Shown in pieces: positions 25,013 to 33,730 of a stretch of DNA of 64,000 nt. How positions within the stretch are numbered: position 1 is the first letter of the stretch; every line of letters begins with the position of its first letter. This DNA comes from Bacillus sp. BGMRC 2118 (GTDB taxonomy: Bacteria > Bacillota > Bacilli > Bacillales > SA4). Below the pieces are notes generated by a model that was given only the letters and a program-made list of their open reading frames with translations, was not told the origin of the DNA and did not search any database. A program made the position numbers and the translations under genes. The DNA is taken from assembly GCA_008364785.1 (NCBI GenBank), contig VTTJ01000004.1, positions 62,001 through 126,000 of the forward strand. Direction: 5' to 3'.

Positions 25013-25039
25013 AAAAAAAGCTGCCACCAGGACAGCTTA
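25013..25039 (-). terminator. Terminator of the 25045-26010 lipoprotein gene
   Basis: AAGCTGTCCTGGTGGCAGCTT followed by TTTTT on the minus strand. Confidence 0.8.
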
Positions 25040-25044
25040 ATTCA

Positions 25045-26010
25045 CTAGTTTTCTGGAAACCACTCTGTTTCAAATCCCCTATCATCTTTATAGACTTTAT
25101 CGTCAACTGCATTCACGAACAGTGTAAAATAGCTTTCTTCTTCATTAAGCTTTTGGCAATCAAATGCATAATACGTTTGTCCGTTAACGGTATGGTCTCC
25201 GGCATAAGTAATGACCTCTCCGTAGCCCTTCAGGCGATCCTTTACAATATCGAGGGCTTTATTCAGTGCAGCATTTTTTTCGTCCTCTGTTAAGGAATCG
25301 CTCTCCTGTTCCATAGGTTGTACGTTCTGATTCTGGTCCTGTACTGAACGAATCGTTTGATCTAGATAGTTGAAAAATGAACCATTCCCATCATAATTCA
25401 ATACGTCCGGCCTAGTCGTCACTAGCTCTGCAATGATATTTAAATAGATTAGTTTTTCTACGATATTCTGTTCGTGCCAGGAGGTATCTTCTTTTTCATC
25501 TTTCTTCTTTTCATAATCTTCACGATACCAGTTGATTTCATCGATAATCGTGGAAACTTGTCCATGAAAGTAGAGACTCTTGCTAGAATCAGGTGCCATT
25601 GTTTTTAGATGAACCAGTTCATCCTCTAATTTGTCCATTTGTTTAATGGCATCCTTATGTTCCATCACTTCATCATAGCGGTCTGCAAATTCCTGATACA
25701 GCCTTTTATATTCCTCATCAGAAACCTGTTCCTTCACCTCTCGCAGACTATAGATAAGGTCGTGACTTGATATTGATTGTGGCTTTTCATCTGCTGTATA
25801 AGGGCTCGTATCAAATTCAGGCAACGTGGATTGGACCATTTCGATCACATCTTTCGGAAACGCATCCTTGTTATCTTCATAAACACTCCAGCTTCTTTGT
25901 GCATATACAATGTCCGTTGTAACCATCACCATATCTTCTGCGCTCGTACACGCATTCAAAGTACCAACCATCACAAGCACAATGACTACGCTTATTATTT
26001 GCTTTCTCAT
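25045..26010 (-). CDS. Lipoprotein of unknown function
   Basis: From the ATG at 26010 (GGAGG nine bases upstream) the product has 321 residues. A lipobox LNAC ends a short signal (KQIISVVIVLVMVGTLNAC). The rest is acidic and helical (EVKEQVSDEEYKRLYQEFAD) with a C-terminal compact domain (YGEVITYAGDHTVNGQTYYA) that may be a PepSY-like or cystatin-like fold. A 12-codon upstream extension lacks a good site and is rejected. It is a separate unit with its own terminator and a repeat element upstream. Confidence 0.75.
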   Translation of the reverse strand: MRKQIISVVIVLVMVGTLNACTSAEDMVMVTTDIVYAQRSWSVYEDNKDAFPKDVIEMVQSTLPEFDTSPYTADEKPQSISSHDLIYSLREVKEQVSDEEYKRLYQEFADRYDEVMEHKDAIKQMDKLEDELVHLKTMAPDSSKSLYFHGQVSTIIDEINWYREDYEKKKDEKEDTSWHEQNIVEKLIYLNIIAELVTTRPDVLNYDGNGSFFNYLDQTIRSVQDQNQNVQPMEQESDSLTEDEKNAALNKALDIVKDRLKGYGEVITYAGDHTVNGQTYYAFDCQKLNEEESYFTLFVNAVDDKVYKDDRGFETEWFPEN

Positions 26011-26066
26011 GTTGCACACCCTCCAAATTCTAGTTGTTAACCTCATTTATCAAACTATTATACTAT

Positions 26067-26233
26067 AAGGTTGTTTTCATATAGAATGTTGATTTGCGTA
26101 AAAATCCCAAAATCCGGATTTTTACTTTACTATTTACATACTTCTATACATAAAGTTGCTCTTTTCTAATCCAACCTCAATTTGCTACTAAAACCGGTTG
26201 TACTAGAAACAACAAAGGTTTAGAAAAGAGCCT
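26067..26233 (+). repeat. Dispersed intergenic repeat, copy 3
   Basis: Ends AAGGTTGTTTTC and GAAAAGAGCCT are inverted; the body matches copies 1 and 2 (CCGGATTTTTAC, CTCTTTTCTAATCCAACCTC, ACCGGTTGTAC). Confidence 0.75.
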
Positions 26234-26236
26234 ACT

Positions 26237-26275
26237 AAAAACGCGCCCAGGCTGCATACCTGTAAGCGCGTTTCA
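26237..26275 (-). terminator. Terminator of the 26286-27239 lipoprotein gene
   Basis: AAACGCGC / GCGCGTTT with an inner CAGG/CCTG stem, then TT on the minus strand. Confidence 0.75.
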
Positions 26276-26285
26276 TGTATTATGA

Positions 26286-27239
26286 TTAATTTCGAAGTTC
26301 TTGTATCTGGGCTTCAATCGCTTCAAGATATTGCTTTTGAATATAGACAAGTTCCTCAATTTGAAGATTCACTACCTCTTCTGGAACACCATAATGTTCA
26401 TGGAACCAATGGAAGGTGTTAATTCCTTCCACAATATTATGAGCAAGCTCCTCTGTTGGAAATGGAATTTGTCTAAATTCCGGATATTTTGTATAAGCCG
26501 TTTCAGATAGATTTCCGATTGTTTGTCTTACATCATCCTCTGATCCAGTTTCTATCGAATTGGCTAACGTTTCATGCCATTGTTTAAAATCCTGATAAAA
26601 CCCTTCAGATACATCGATACCTACAACCTGGTTAGAATCTAGCTCACCAGGAATTTCCTGCGGTACCTTAACAGAACTATACATAAAGTTCGATTGAGAT
26701 AGACTGATGCTAAACAGTGCTCCTGCCTTCTGAATGGCAGTCGCTTCATCTAAAGGAAACGGAAAGCCGTCCTGATCCATTTCATAATATGATTCATATG
26801 GATCAACAGGGTTGCTTATATAGAGATGAGCTCTACCATTTTTCTCATCGTATAAAACATAACTCACATTTTGCGTTTCATCCTTCATATCGTTCCATTC
26901 ATCCATCGTAACAGATTCAATCGACCCAATAAGTGCCTTCTTTTTTAACAGAGTCTGATCATCATAATAAATCATCGTTTTCAGACCTTCTTCCTCAATG
27001 GAGAAGTGCTTATCATCTAATAATCGCTGATCTAATGTTATACGATAGTGATATTCAGTATGTTCAAATGTGTCTGTTGGTACTGACGGAGCCTCTTCTG
27101 TTTCTTTTGAGTCTTCGTTTTTTTCTGTTTCTATTACTTCTTTCTTTGGCGTATCTTCCTTTACAGTCTCCACTTTATCTTGGCTACATGCAGTTAGCAT
27201 AGCAGCTAGCAACAGTCCAATAAACAGGTAATTCTTCAT
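26286..27239 (-). CDS. Lipoprotein of unknown function
   Basis: 317 residues with a lipobox (FIGLLLAAMLTAC). An acidic linker (about 22-58, Glu/Lys/Thr rich) precedes two parts: a beta-rich domain (FEHTEYHYRITLDQRLLD..) and a helical C-terminal part (QWHETLANSIETGSEDDVRQ). No family is recognised. It is a single gene with its own terminator, placed between the sigma cluster and a membrane-protein operon; it might be a stress-regulated surface lipoprotein, but no promoter evidence was found. Confidence 0.75.
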   Translation of the reverse strand: MKNYLFIGLLLAAMLTACSQDKVETVKEDTPKKEVIETEKNEDSKETEEAPSVPTDTFEHTEYHYRITLDQRLLDDKHFSIEEEGLKTMIYYDDQTLLKKKALIGSIESVTMDEWNDMKDETQNVSYVLYDEKNGRAHLYISNPVDPYESYYEMDQDGFPFPLDEATAIQKAGALFSISLSQSNFMYSSVKVPQEIPGELDSNQVVGIDVSEGFYQDFKQWHETLANSIETGSEDDVRQTIGNLSETAYTKYPEFRQIPFPTEELAHNIVEGINTFHWFHEHYGVPEEVVNLQIEELVYIQKQYLEAIEAQIQELRN

Positions 27240-27351
27240 GATTCATTCCCCTTCATGATGATAAAAATCTATTATAGTATATCAATAAAAAAATTTTACT
27301 AATATAGTAGAATAGGTGGGAATTACTGTTATCCTACCTCTTCATCTTGAC

Positions 27352-27744
27352 CTAATGATTTGTGACAAGGCTCTGGGGTCTGATGTCCTTCATTACAACC
27401 GTATGAATGATGTCTAATTCCTTCTTTTTTACGTGAAGTGCTTCTTCATCAATTGGTCCGTACACCACATGTGTCTTATAGTTAATCATGTAATACTGGG
27501 CTTCGTCTGTTCCTCCACTCTTTGCATAAATAAATTGGTCATCCCACCCAACTTCTGAGGTTTTGTGACCTGTTACTTTTTTAACGCCTGCATGATCACC
27601 TATATAAACGATTTCCTTCCCTCCTGCATAGCCCCATATCTCATACCCTCCAACAAGGGGAATTTCGTAATCTCCTAATCCCGCAAACCCAGTTAATAAC
27701 GTGAAAGATAGGAGAACCACTGCTAATAACTTCCTCTTATACAT
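27352..27744 (-). CDS. Small exported protein of unknown function
   Basis: From the ATG at 27744 (GGAGG eight bases upstream), 130 residues with a signal peptide (KRKLLAVVLLSFTLLTGFAG). The mature part contains repeated Gly/Tyr strands (EIPLVGGYEIWGYAGGKEIV) and VGWDDQFIYAKSGG. It may be a small membrane-surface protein. It follows the membrane protein at 27761 by 16 bases, so the two form an operon. Confidence 0.7.
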   Translation of the reverse strand: MYKRKLLAVVLLSFTLLTGFAGLGDYEIPLVGGYEIWGYAGGKEIVYIGDHAGVKKVTGHKTSEVGWDDQFIYAKSGGTDEAQYYMINYKTHVVYGPIDEEALHVKKKELDIIHTVVMKDIRPQSLVTNH

Positions 27745-27760
27745 GATCGAAGCCTCCATT

Positions 27761-28615
27761 TCATTCATCTTCCTGCCCCTTGACATAGGATTCGTAGACG
27801 GTAACACGCTTTCCTGTTAGCTCTAAAATCAGATAATCATGTCCATCTTTCATGACATAGGCATATGTCGAATTCGGATTGAAAGTCGGAATCATTTTTT
27901 GAATTCGTGGTGGGAAGGTTTCTTTCCCAATGACATCCGCACTCACCCAATTTACGGGAAGTTCTTTCAGTTTTTCAATTTCTCCTTCGTTTCCATATTC
28001 TAACGTATGCATGGCTTCACCCTCCTTGCGATTACCTTGAATCGATTGAAGGATCTCTTCTTCATTTGTCTCTGGTATTGTAATCTCCCAATGATCATGA
28101 ATACTCCGTTCATAGGAAGGAAAAAGCTGTGGCCAGAATGTGATAAAATAGGTTAACAGTGTTAACCCAAAAATACTGATACTACCGTATGTAACAAGTA
28201 AGCTTCCTTCCTGATTAGGAAGAGTCCTCCATTCCTTTCTAAATACATATAATGTGTGAAAAAATAGCAACACGATGATGGAAGCAAACACCTCCACCTT
28301 TGCTAAGTACTGAGTCAGAGCTGAGGATAATACAATAATGACTGTTAAATAGAGTACTAGTTTTAATACGTATGACCAAAGTCCATGACGTACTCGCGCC
28401 TTACGAACCATCCAATCAATGACCGCTGATAACGGTATCATTAAAAAGGTATAAAATAAGAAAATAATCCATGCTGGTATAATAGCAACAAATGCAAAAA
28501 CAATAAAATCCAATACACGGTCTTGTGTTTCAGGCTCTTCAAACAAAGCCGTAATCACCATAAGTAAGTAGGCTGCAATACTTGCTATACAACTTGATAA
28601 AATTCTTTGTATCAT
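27761..28615 (-). CDS. Polytopic membrane protein, paralog of 22195-22743
   Basis: 284 residues with about five membrane helices followed by an outer C-terminal domain (about 180-284; ERSIHDHWEITIPETNEEEI, YAYVMKDGHDYLILELTGKR). The membrane part is paralogous to the 182-residue protein at 22195 and its promoter core is identical. The start ATG at 28615 has GAGGTG upstream; a start four codons earlier is possible. First gene of an operon with the small exported protein. Confidence 0.7.
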   Translation of the reverse strand: MIQRILSSCIASIAAYLLMVITALFEEPETQDRVLDFIVFAFVAIIPAWIIFLFYTFLMIPLSAVIDWMVRKARVRHGLWSYVLKLVLYLTVIIVLSSALTQYLAKVEVFASIIVLLFFHTLYVFRKEWRTLPNQEGSLLVTYGSISIFGLTLLTYFITFWPQLFPSYERSIHDHWEITIPETNEEEILQSIQGNRKEGEAMHTLEYGNEGEIEKLKELPVNWVSADVIGKETFPPRIQKMIPTFNPNSTYAYVMKDGHDYLILELTGKRVTVYESYVKGQEDE

Positions 28616-28648
28616 TCTGCACCTCATCTTTGTTTCTTCGTTGGAAGT

Positions 28649-28678
28649 ATTATATACAAAGAATTTCTAGGTAGTCAA
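28649..28678 (-). promoter_or_regulatory. Sigma-A promoter, identical to one at 22115-22144
   Basis: TTGACT-18-TATAAT on the minus strand; all 30 bases equal the promoter of the paralog. Confidence 0.85.
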
Positions 28679-28725
28679 CAAAAAAAGATCTTACATTTGT
28701 CCTTGGGGCTGAAAACTACTTACAT

Positions 28726-28753
28726 AAAAAAAAGGTAAGCCCCTTGGCTCACC
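28726..28753 (-). terminator. Terminator of the 28765-29784 gene
   Basis: GGTGAGCC-AAGG-GGCTTACC followed by eight T on the minus strand. Confidence 0.85.
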
Positions 28754-28764
28754 TAGTTAATCGT

Positions 28765-29784
28765 TTATCGTACCCAAGCTCCATCTTGGCCAATGCGATA
28801 CCCATCAATGACTGTATTCGCAGCCATTACACCGGAAGAGTACAAATAGTACCACTTTCCTCCATCCATGATCCAGCCTGTCTTCATGTCACCATTTGGT
28901 GATAAATAATACCATGCGCCACCTGAGTATAACCAGCCTTTTTGCATTTCACCTGTTTGTTTTAGGTAGTACCATTTCTTATTATACGCAAGCCAGCCTG
29001 TTTCCATTGCTCCAGATTGATCCATATAGTACCAAGTTCCTTTTAGATTAATCCAGCCTGTCTGCATGATTCCTTTTTCGTTCAGATAATACCAGTCACC
29101 GTAATAAATCCAACCTGTCTTCATGACTCCATCAATTGAGTAATAATACCAGTTTCCATTTTCATAGACCCAGCTAATCTTCTCGCCTGGTTCAGGATCA
29201 TAAATATCTCCCTCTTCAAATGCAGCTGTAAGCAAGTAATGATCTTCTGTTTCATGGTCATTTAAGTTTAACGCCTTAACATAATATGTACCGGCTTTTA
29301 AATATAGTAATTGAGCAACTTGATTTCCTTCCTTCAAGTACTCTAGCGGATAGAGAGGATTATCATGTTGATCCACCACTAAAAAACCAAACTCTGGCAT
29401 AGAGTAATCTGGCATTTGTCCCGCTATAATGACAGTTCCTTCACTAGGAACGGAAATGCGATATGTATCGATATCATGACGAGTGAATGTACCCTCGATT
29501 AGGTCTTCAAACACTAATGTGTTAGCCGTTGCTAGCGTATCGTTCGGTTCAACTTCCTGTGTATACATTGACTCTGACATGATGCTGTAGCCCTTACTCT
29601 TTGATTGAAGCTCTTCAATCATTGATAACATCTTTACACTTGTAACAGGCTTCGGCTCTTTCGTCACTTCCTCAAACTGTGACTTCACCTCATCATATTC
29701 AGTCTCAGCATGACCAGTCAGTACACTTGAAAAAAACAGCCCTCCCGCTAACACTACCAAACTACCGAACTTTCTAATCTTCAC
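28765..29784 (-). CDS. Exported PPC-domain protein with CW repeats
   Basis: 339 residues: signal peptide (1-26, ending GHAET), a pre-peptidase C-terminal (PPC) type beta-sandwich (about 75-190; VEPNDTLATANTLVFEDLIE, DIDTYRISVP, LYLKAGTYYVKALNL), then six CW repeats and the family terminus (GYRIGQDGAWVR). PPC domains usually sit beside secreted peptidases; here none is present, so the domain may bind a target instead. It is a single gene with its own terminator. The spacer upstream of it contains the 187-bp array. Confidence 0.87.
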   Translation of the reverse strand: MKIRKFGSLVVLAGGLFFSSVLTGHAETEYDEVKSQFEEVTKEPKPVTSVKMLSMIEELQSKSKGYSIMSESMYTQEVEPNDTLATANTLVFEDLIEGTFTRHDIDTYRISVPSEGTVIIAGQMPDYSMPEFGFLVVDQHDNPLYPLEYLKEGNQVAQLLYLKAGTYYVKALNLNDHETEDHYLLTAAFEEGDIYDPEPGEKISWVYENGNWYYYSIDGVMKTGWIYYGDWYYLNEKGIMQTGWINLKGTWYYMDQSGAMETGWLAYNKKWYYLKQTGEMQKGWLYSGGAWYYLSPNGDMKTGWIMDGGKWYYLYSSGVMAANTVIDGYRIGQDGAWVR

Positions 29785-29947
29785 ACTATCCCTCCTAAAA
29801 TAACATACTATATGATGTTACCATAATCTTACATAAGGAAGAATTAGAACATATCGTCAAATTCCTGCAATATTCGTCACTAATACTCAGCACGTGTAAA
29901 CATTGAGTTACGGTAGTAATTTTCTATGAATTGGTCGATTGTGGGGT

Positions 29948-30643
29948 GTTTCCAGTTAATGGGGTTTTTCTAATATATATAAGGTTTTGGCTAATTGACT
30001 TGGTTTTTTGGCTAATATCTTGCATGAAATGGCTAATACCATGGACTAATCTTCTAATATTCTCATAGAAATGGCTAATAGGACATGAGATTAGGTGAAT
30101 CTGCTAGTTTCCAGTAAACTTGTGGCTTGCTCCAGTTTCCAGTAAATGGGGTTTTTCTAATATATATATGGTTTTGGCTAATTGGTTTGGCTTTTTGGCT
30201 AATATCTTGCATGAAATGGCTAATACCATGGACTAATCTTCTAATATTTTCATAGAAATGGCTAATAGGACATGAGATTACGTGAATCTGCTAGTTTCCA
30301 GTGAACTTGTGGCGCCACCCAGTTTCCAGTAAATGGGGTTTTTCTAATATATATAAGGTTTTGGCTAATTGGCTTGGCTTTTTGGCTAATATCTTGCATG
30401 AAAAGGCTAATACCTTGGACTAATCTTCTAATATTCTCATAGAAATGGCTAATAGGACATGAGATTACGTGAATCTGCTAGTTTCCAGTGAACTTGTGGC
30501 GCCACCCAGTTTCCAGTAAATGGGGTTTTTCTAATATATATAAGGTTTTGGCTAATTGGCTTGGCTTTTTGGCTAATATCTTGCATGAAATGGCTAATAC
30601 CTTGGACTAATCTTCTAATACTCTCCTAGAAATGGCTAATAGG
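29948..30643. repeat. Tandem array, ~3.7 copies of a 187-bp unit
   Basis: Units start at 29948, 30135, 30322 and 30509 (GTTTCCAGT..AATGGGG), each exactly 187 bases apart; the last one breaks off near 30643. Copies are highly similar, with only scattered base changes. Each unit contains five or so TGGCTAAT motifs and a second GTTTCCAGT. No open frame spans it. It fills the space between a CW gene and the NUDIX gene. Confidence 0.95.
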
Positions 30644-30682
30644 AAGAAATTTTGCGAGAATTGGACCAGAAATGTGTAAAGA

Positions 30683-30711
30683 AAAGACGCATGCAAGTAA
30701 GCATACGCCTA
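30683..30711 (-). terminator. Terminator of the NUDIX gene
   Basis: GGCGTATGC / GCATGCGTC followed by TTTTCTTT on the minus strand. Confidence 0.65.
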
Positions 30712-30724
30712 TTGAGTCAGCATT

Positions 30725-31258
30725 CTATTTCTCCTTTTTCAATCCTACATACCTCAAAATAACCGCCATCCCTGCACCGTGTTGAAATTCACCACGATTT
30801 AGGAGCTCCTGCAATTTATCCCACTCCAACACATGCAACTCTAATTGCTCGCTTTCCTCAAGGAGCTGAGTCGTGTGAACTAAATCTGTTGCGAGAAATA
30901 AATAGATTTCTTCACTTGTTGAACCAGCTGAGGGATAAAAACTGCCTAAGTCCGTCCATGTATGTGCTTTGTACCCTGTTTCTTCCTCCAGCTCACGCTT
31001 AGCCGCTACGAGCGGACTAGGATCATCCGGATCAATAGCTCCTGCCGGGAGTTCCCATTGCCATGTTTTTAATGCATGACGGTATTGTTTTATACACAGC
31101 ACATGTCCTTCATCTGTAATAGCTAAAATGCATACTCCTTTTGCAAAATCAATATATGAAAAAGAGATTTCCTTTTCATTTGGCAGCTGTACCTCATCTT
31201 GAATGATTGTAAAGCGGCCTATTTTCGTTTCATTACTCTTCATTATTTTCCATGTCAT
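30725..31258 (-). CDS. NUDIX hydrolase (ADP-ribose pyrophosphatase-like)
   Basis: 177 residues. The Nudix box is present as GAIDPDD..AAKRELEEETGY, preceded by QYRHALKTWQWELPAG and followed by FYPSAGSTSEEIYLFLA. The QYR..WELPAG and SEE features are those of the ADP-ribose pyrophosphatase (NudF) subgroup, which cleaves ADP-ribose to AMP and ribose-5-phosphate with Mg2+. The length fits (B. subtilis NudF is of similar size). It is a single gene on the minus strand with a terminator. The exact substrate is inferred. Confidence 0.88.
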   Translation of the reverse strand: MTWKIMKSNETKIGRFTIIQDEVQLPNEKEISFSYIDFAKGVCILAITDEGHVLCIKQYRHALKTWQWELPAGAIDPDDPSPLVAAKRELEEETGYKAHTWTDLGSFYPSAGSTSEEIYLFLATDLVHTTQLLEESEQLELHVLEWDKLQELLNRGEFQHGAGMAVILRYVGLKKEK

Positions 31259-31415
31259 TGAGTTACCATCTTTCTATTCGTTTTCTCTTCTTTACTTCTT
31301 ACTATGCAGTCAATTTCCTCTATAATAGTATAGCTTTAATTGGTATATATATCCTATACTACCTATCGATCTTATGATATTCTAATGAAAATGATAGAAA
31401 AAAGGGAGAACCAGC

Positions 31416-31802
31416 ATGGAACGAAACGAGAGAAGAATGTCTGCTATCAGTTATTTGGGAGTTCTGTTAAATTTACTAACTCTCATCGGCGGATTGATTT
31501 GTGCCATTTTTATATATTTTTTAGAGGGCGAGCCTGTGAAACGACATGCAAAACGAGCAATCATTAGTCAGCTTATACCTTTTGGCTTACTATTGATCGC
31601 AGTAATTACTAACCCAGGAGTACTTAGTCTGATTTCTGATAGGGTTCTTGATATACTTGGAGGCGCTGGCTACTTAATTGCCTATGGATTCTTTGTTCTT
31701 CTCATATTTATTTCCTTCATTGTGTCCTTTATATGGAATCTGTATCAAGGAATTAAAGTGATAAGAGGTAAGCATGAAACAGAAAGACCCCATTTCGTTT
31801 AG
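31416..31802 (+). CDS. DUF4870-type membrane protein
   Basis: 128 residues, three membrane helices with the DUF4870 (Tic20-like) pattern: LGVLLNLLTLIGGLICAIFI, EGEPVKRHAKRAIISQ, NLYQGIKVIRG. GGGAGAACC precedes the ATG. Function unknown. Its stop codon lies inside the shared terminator. Confidence 0.8.
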   Translation: MERNERRMSAISYLGVLLNLLTLIGGLICAIFIYFLEGEPVKRHAKRAIISQLIPFGLLLIAVITNPGVLSLISDRVLDILGGAGYLIAYGFFVLLIFISFIVSFIWNLYQGIKVIRGKHETERPHFV

Positions 31803-31815
31803 AAATAGGGTCTTC
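31778..31815. terminator. Bidirectional terminator
   Basis: GAAAGACCCCATTTC / GAAATAGGGTCTTC; overlaps the stop codon of the DUF4870 gene and faces the convergent gene at 31819. Confidence 0.75.
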
Positions 31816-31818
31816 ATT

Positions 31819-32805
31819 TTATTTTGGTAATACTCCATCTGGAATCTCTAAAATCAGGTTACCACTTGCTTCTGTAATTCCTACAATATATTCGTAAAAG
31901 GAACTTTCTACAAGATAAACCTTTGTATTCATCATTATAATGTTGCCATCTCTTCCCCTAGCTACTTCTGCATCTAAGTACGTTTCACCAACTAACTGTA
32001 AATCCAAGTCACTATTTTCGTTAAACTTCAAAATTTCCTCCCATGTAAAATTCACCGGTTCTTCCGGCGCATCAGTAAAATAAATGTCATCTATTTTCCA
32101 CTCATTATTCTCTTTCACTGCTCTAAGATAGGCATTACTTCCATATTCAATATAGCTAGAAATCAAGAGTGGGTTAACAACTGATTTGACCACAACCCTT
32201 TGTGGAGTGTTCTCAATAATATCAAACCTCAAATCAAAGTCAGGGACCATATGCCCTTCTCCGTGACTACCAATATAGTATGTTATAACTTCTTTCTGAT
32301 TTTCTTGCTCCATGAAATTACTAGTTACGTAGTTCCTCATTTTATCCTCAAACGTCTCGTAATATTTATCAATATTCTCGGTTTTGAACTCCAGCTCTTC
32401 TCCCATAAACTTTATCCGCATCTCATCCATCTCTAAATATTTATTCATAATGACTCTTACTTCTTCATCTGTTAACTTCGGCTCTTCAACTGGCTCAACC
32501 GGCTTTTCTTCCTTAATATCGTCTGTCACGTCCGGTTCCTTTTCTTCATGATGAACGGGTTCCTTCTCGTTTTCTTGTCCTGGTATTAATTTTTCTTGTT
32601 GGTCACTTAAGAGTGAGAGCATCATTACCACGAAGCCGATAAAAACTGCAATTGTTACGAGTGCAGGCATGACGTGAAACTTTCGTTTAGCGTTGGTGTG
32701 ATGTAATTGGTCAAAAAATCGCTCCTTATCCCTTTCCGTCACAAGAGGATCCACACTTATATACTGGTCAATCTTTGATTTAAGCGTTTCATTGGAATTA
32801 TTCAA
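31819..32805 (-). CDS. Membrane partner (probable anti-sigma factor) of ECF sigma 2
   Basis: 328 residues: cytoplasmic region (1-40), one membrane helix (VMPALVTIAVFIGFVVMML, about 44-64), an acidic linker rich in Glu/Lys/Pro, and an outer domain with an NTF2-like look (VIMNKYLEMDEMRIKFMGEE.., VKENNEWKIDDIYF). The N-terminus aligns with that of the partner of sigma 1. The start is TTG at 32805, overlapping the sigma gene by eight bases, the same layout as the other pair. A role in holding the sigma factor at the membrane is inferred from topology. Confidence 0.7.
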   Translation of the reverse strand: MNNSNETLKSKIDQYISVDPLVTERDKERFFDQLHHTNAKRKFHVMPALVTIAVFIGFVVMMLSLLSDQQEKLIPGQENEKEPVHHEEKEPDVTDDIKEEKPVEPVEEPKLTDEEVRVIMNKYLEMDEMRIKFMGEELEFKTENIDKYYETFEDKMRNYVTSNFMEQENQKEVITYYIGSHGEGHMVPDFDLRFDIIENTPQRVVVKSVVNPLLISSYIEYGSNAYLRAVKENNEWKIDDIYFTDAPEEPVNFTWEEILKFNENSDLDLQLVGETYLDAEVARGRDGNIIMMNTKVYLVESSFYEYIVGITEASGNLILEIPDGVLPK

Positions 32806-33337
32806 AGATATCCTCTCCTCTCTTCTTTAAAATCTCCTTACCACGCATGATTCTTGATTTAATAGTGGATTCATTCGTACCCAGCATTTGACCAATTTCT
32901 TGAATAGACATATCCTTATAATATTTCAAAATCACAACCTCACGATATTTGATTGGCAGTGACAGAATGGCTTCTACTACTTGATGTTGTTGCTCTCTTT
33001 CCATTGAAACCTGTTCTGCGGATTTATCACGTTTGGATAATGGCTCCATGTCAGTAAAGTGAAATAAACGGTGAAACGGTGACCGCAGGTAATCCTTACA
33101 TTTGTTAATCGCAATTCGATACAGCCATGTTTTTAAAGAGGATTGTTCATGAAACCGATCTAGCCCCTTATACGTGTTAATCAAAAATTCCTGAAATAAA
33201 TCATCTGTTTGAGCATAGCTTTTCACATACGTAAAAATAAGACGCTTAATCTCTTCCCCGTACCGTTCAATGATATAATGGATGACTTCTTCCTTTGACA
33301 TGTTTATAATCTCTGGTTGTCTCTCTCTGTTTTCCAA
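32798..33337 (-). CDS. ECF RNA polymerase sigma factor 2
   Basis: 179 residues, clearly paralogous to 24377-24910 (KEEVIHYIIERYGEEIKRLI; KTWLYRIAINKCKDYL; LPIKYREVVILKYYKDMSIQ). Regions 2 and 4 are complete. TTG start at 33337 with AAGGGGGG upstream. It is transcribed from an ECF-type promoter 30-55 bases upstream, with the same elements as its paralog. Confidence 0.92.
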   Translation of the reverse strand: MENRERQPEIINMSKEEVIHYIIERYGEEIKRLIFTYVKSYAQTDDLFQEFLINTYKGLDRFHEQSSLKTWLYRIAINKCKDYLRSPFHRLFHFTDMEPLSKRDKSAEQVSMEREQQHQVVEAILSLPIKYREVVILKYYKDMSIQEIGQMLGTNESTIKSRIMRGKEILKKRGEDIFE

Positions 33338-33362
33338 CCTTGACCCCCCTTACACTTCTTCT

Positions 33363-33392
33363 ATTAGACGATGCTTCACACGAAAAGTCCCA
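33363..33392 (-). promoter_or_regulatory. ECF-type autoregulatory promoter, sigma 2
   Basis: TGGGACTT, 14 bases, CGTCTAAT, the same as at 24938-24967 although the spacer sequences differ. Confidence 0.75.
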
Positions 33393-33538
33393 TCTTTCCT
33401 AAAATAAATCTTATATAGTAAAATAACGTTGCTCTTAATAAGCCCAAAGTTTACTAAACATTAATGGAATGGTAATAGGTTGTTCATAATTTTTTCATAT
33501 CCCCCGAATATAATGAATGTATAAAGGGGGTGTAGCTG

Positions 33539-33682
33539 TTGTTGACGATTGTTAGAAAGTGGCATCAAATTCTTGCTACATATTTTCAATATCAAGCGGA
33601 CAAATGCATCAACCCGATTAAAAAGGAGAACTATCGCAACAAAGGAACGTATCATATGAAGCAATTAATCAACTTACTGTAG
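33539..33682 (+). CDS. 47-residue hypothetical protein
   Basis: TTG start at 33539 with AAAGGGGG eight bases upstream. The product (LTIVRKWHQILATYFQYQAD.., ENYRNKGTYHMKQLINLL) is basic and helical with one Cys and no signal. A terminator follows. It is divergent from the sigma 2 promoter. The coding nature rests on the ribosome site, the composition and the terminator only. Confidence 0.5.
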   Translation: MLTIVRKWHQILATYFQYQADKCINPIKKENYRNKGTYHMKQLINLL

Positions 33683-33730
33683 CATGATTTAATACTAGGA
33701 ATCTACTATATCTTCTGTAAGAGAAAATGA

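Noticed and set aside
29948..30643. CRISPR-like periodicity
   Set aside because: The whole 187-bp unit repeats, with no short repeat and unique spacer pattern and no cas genes.
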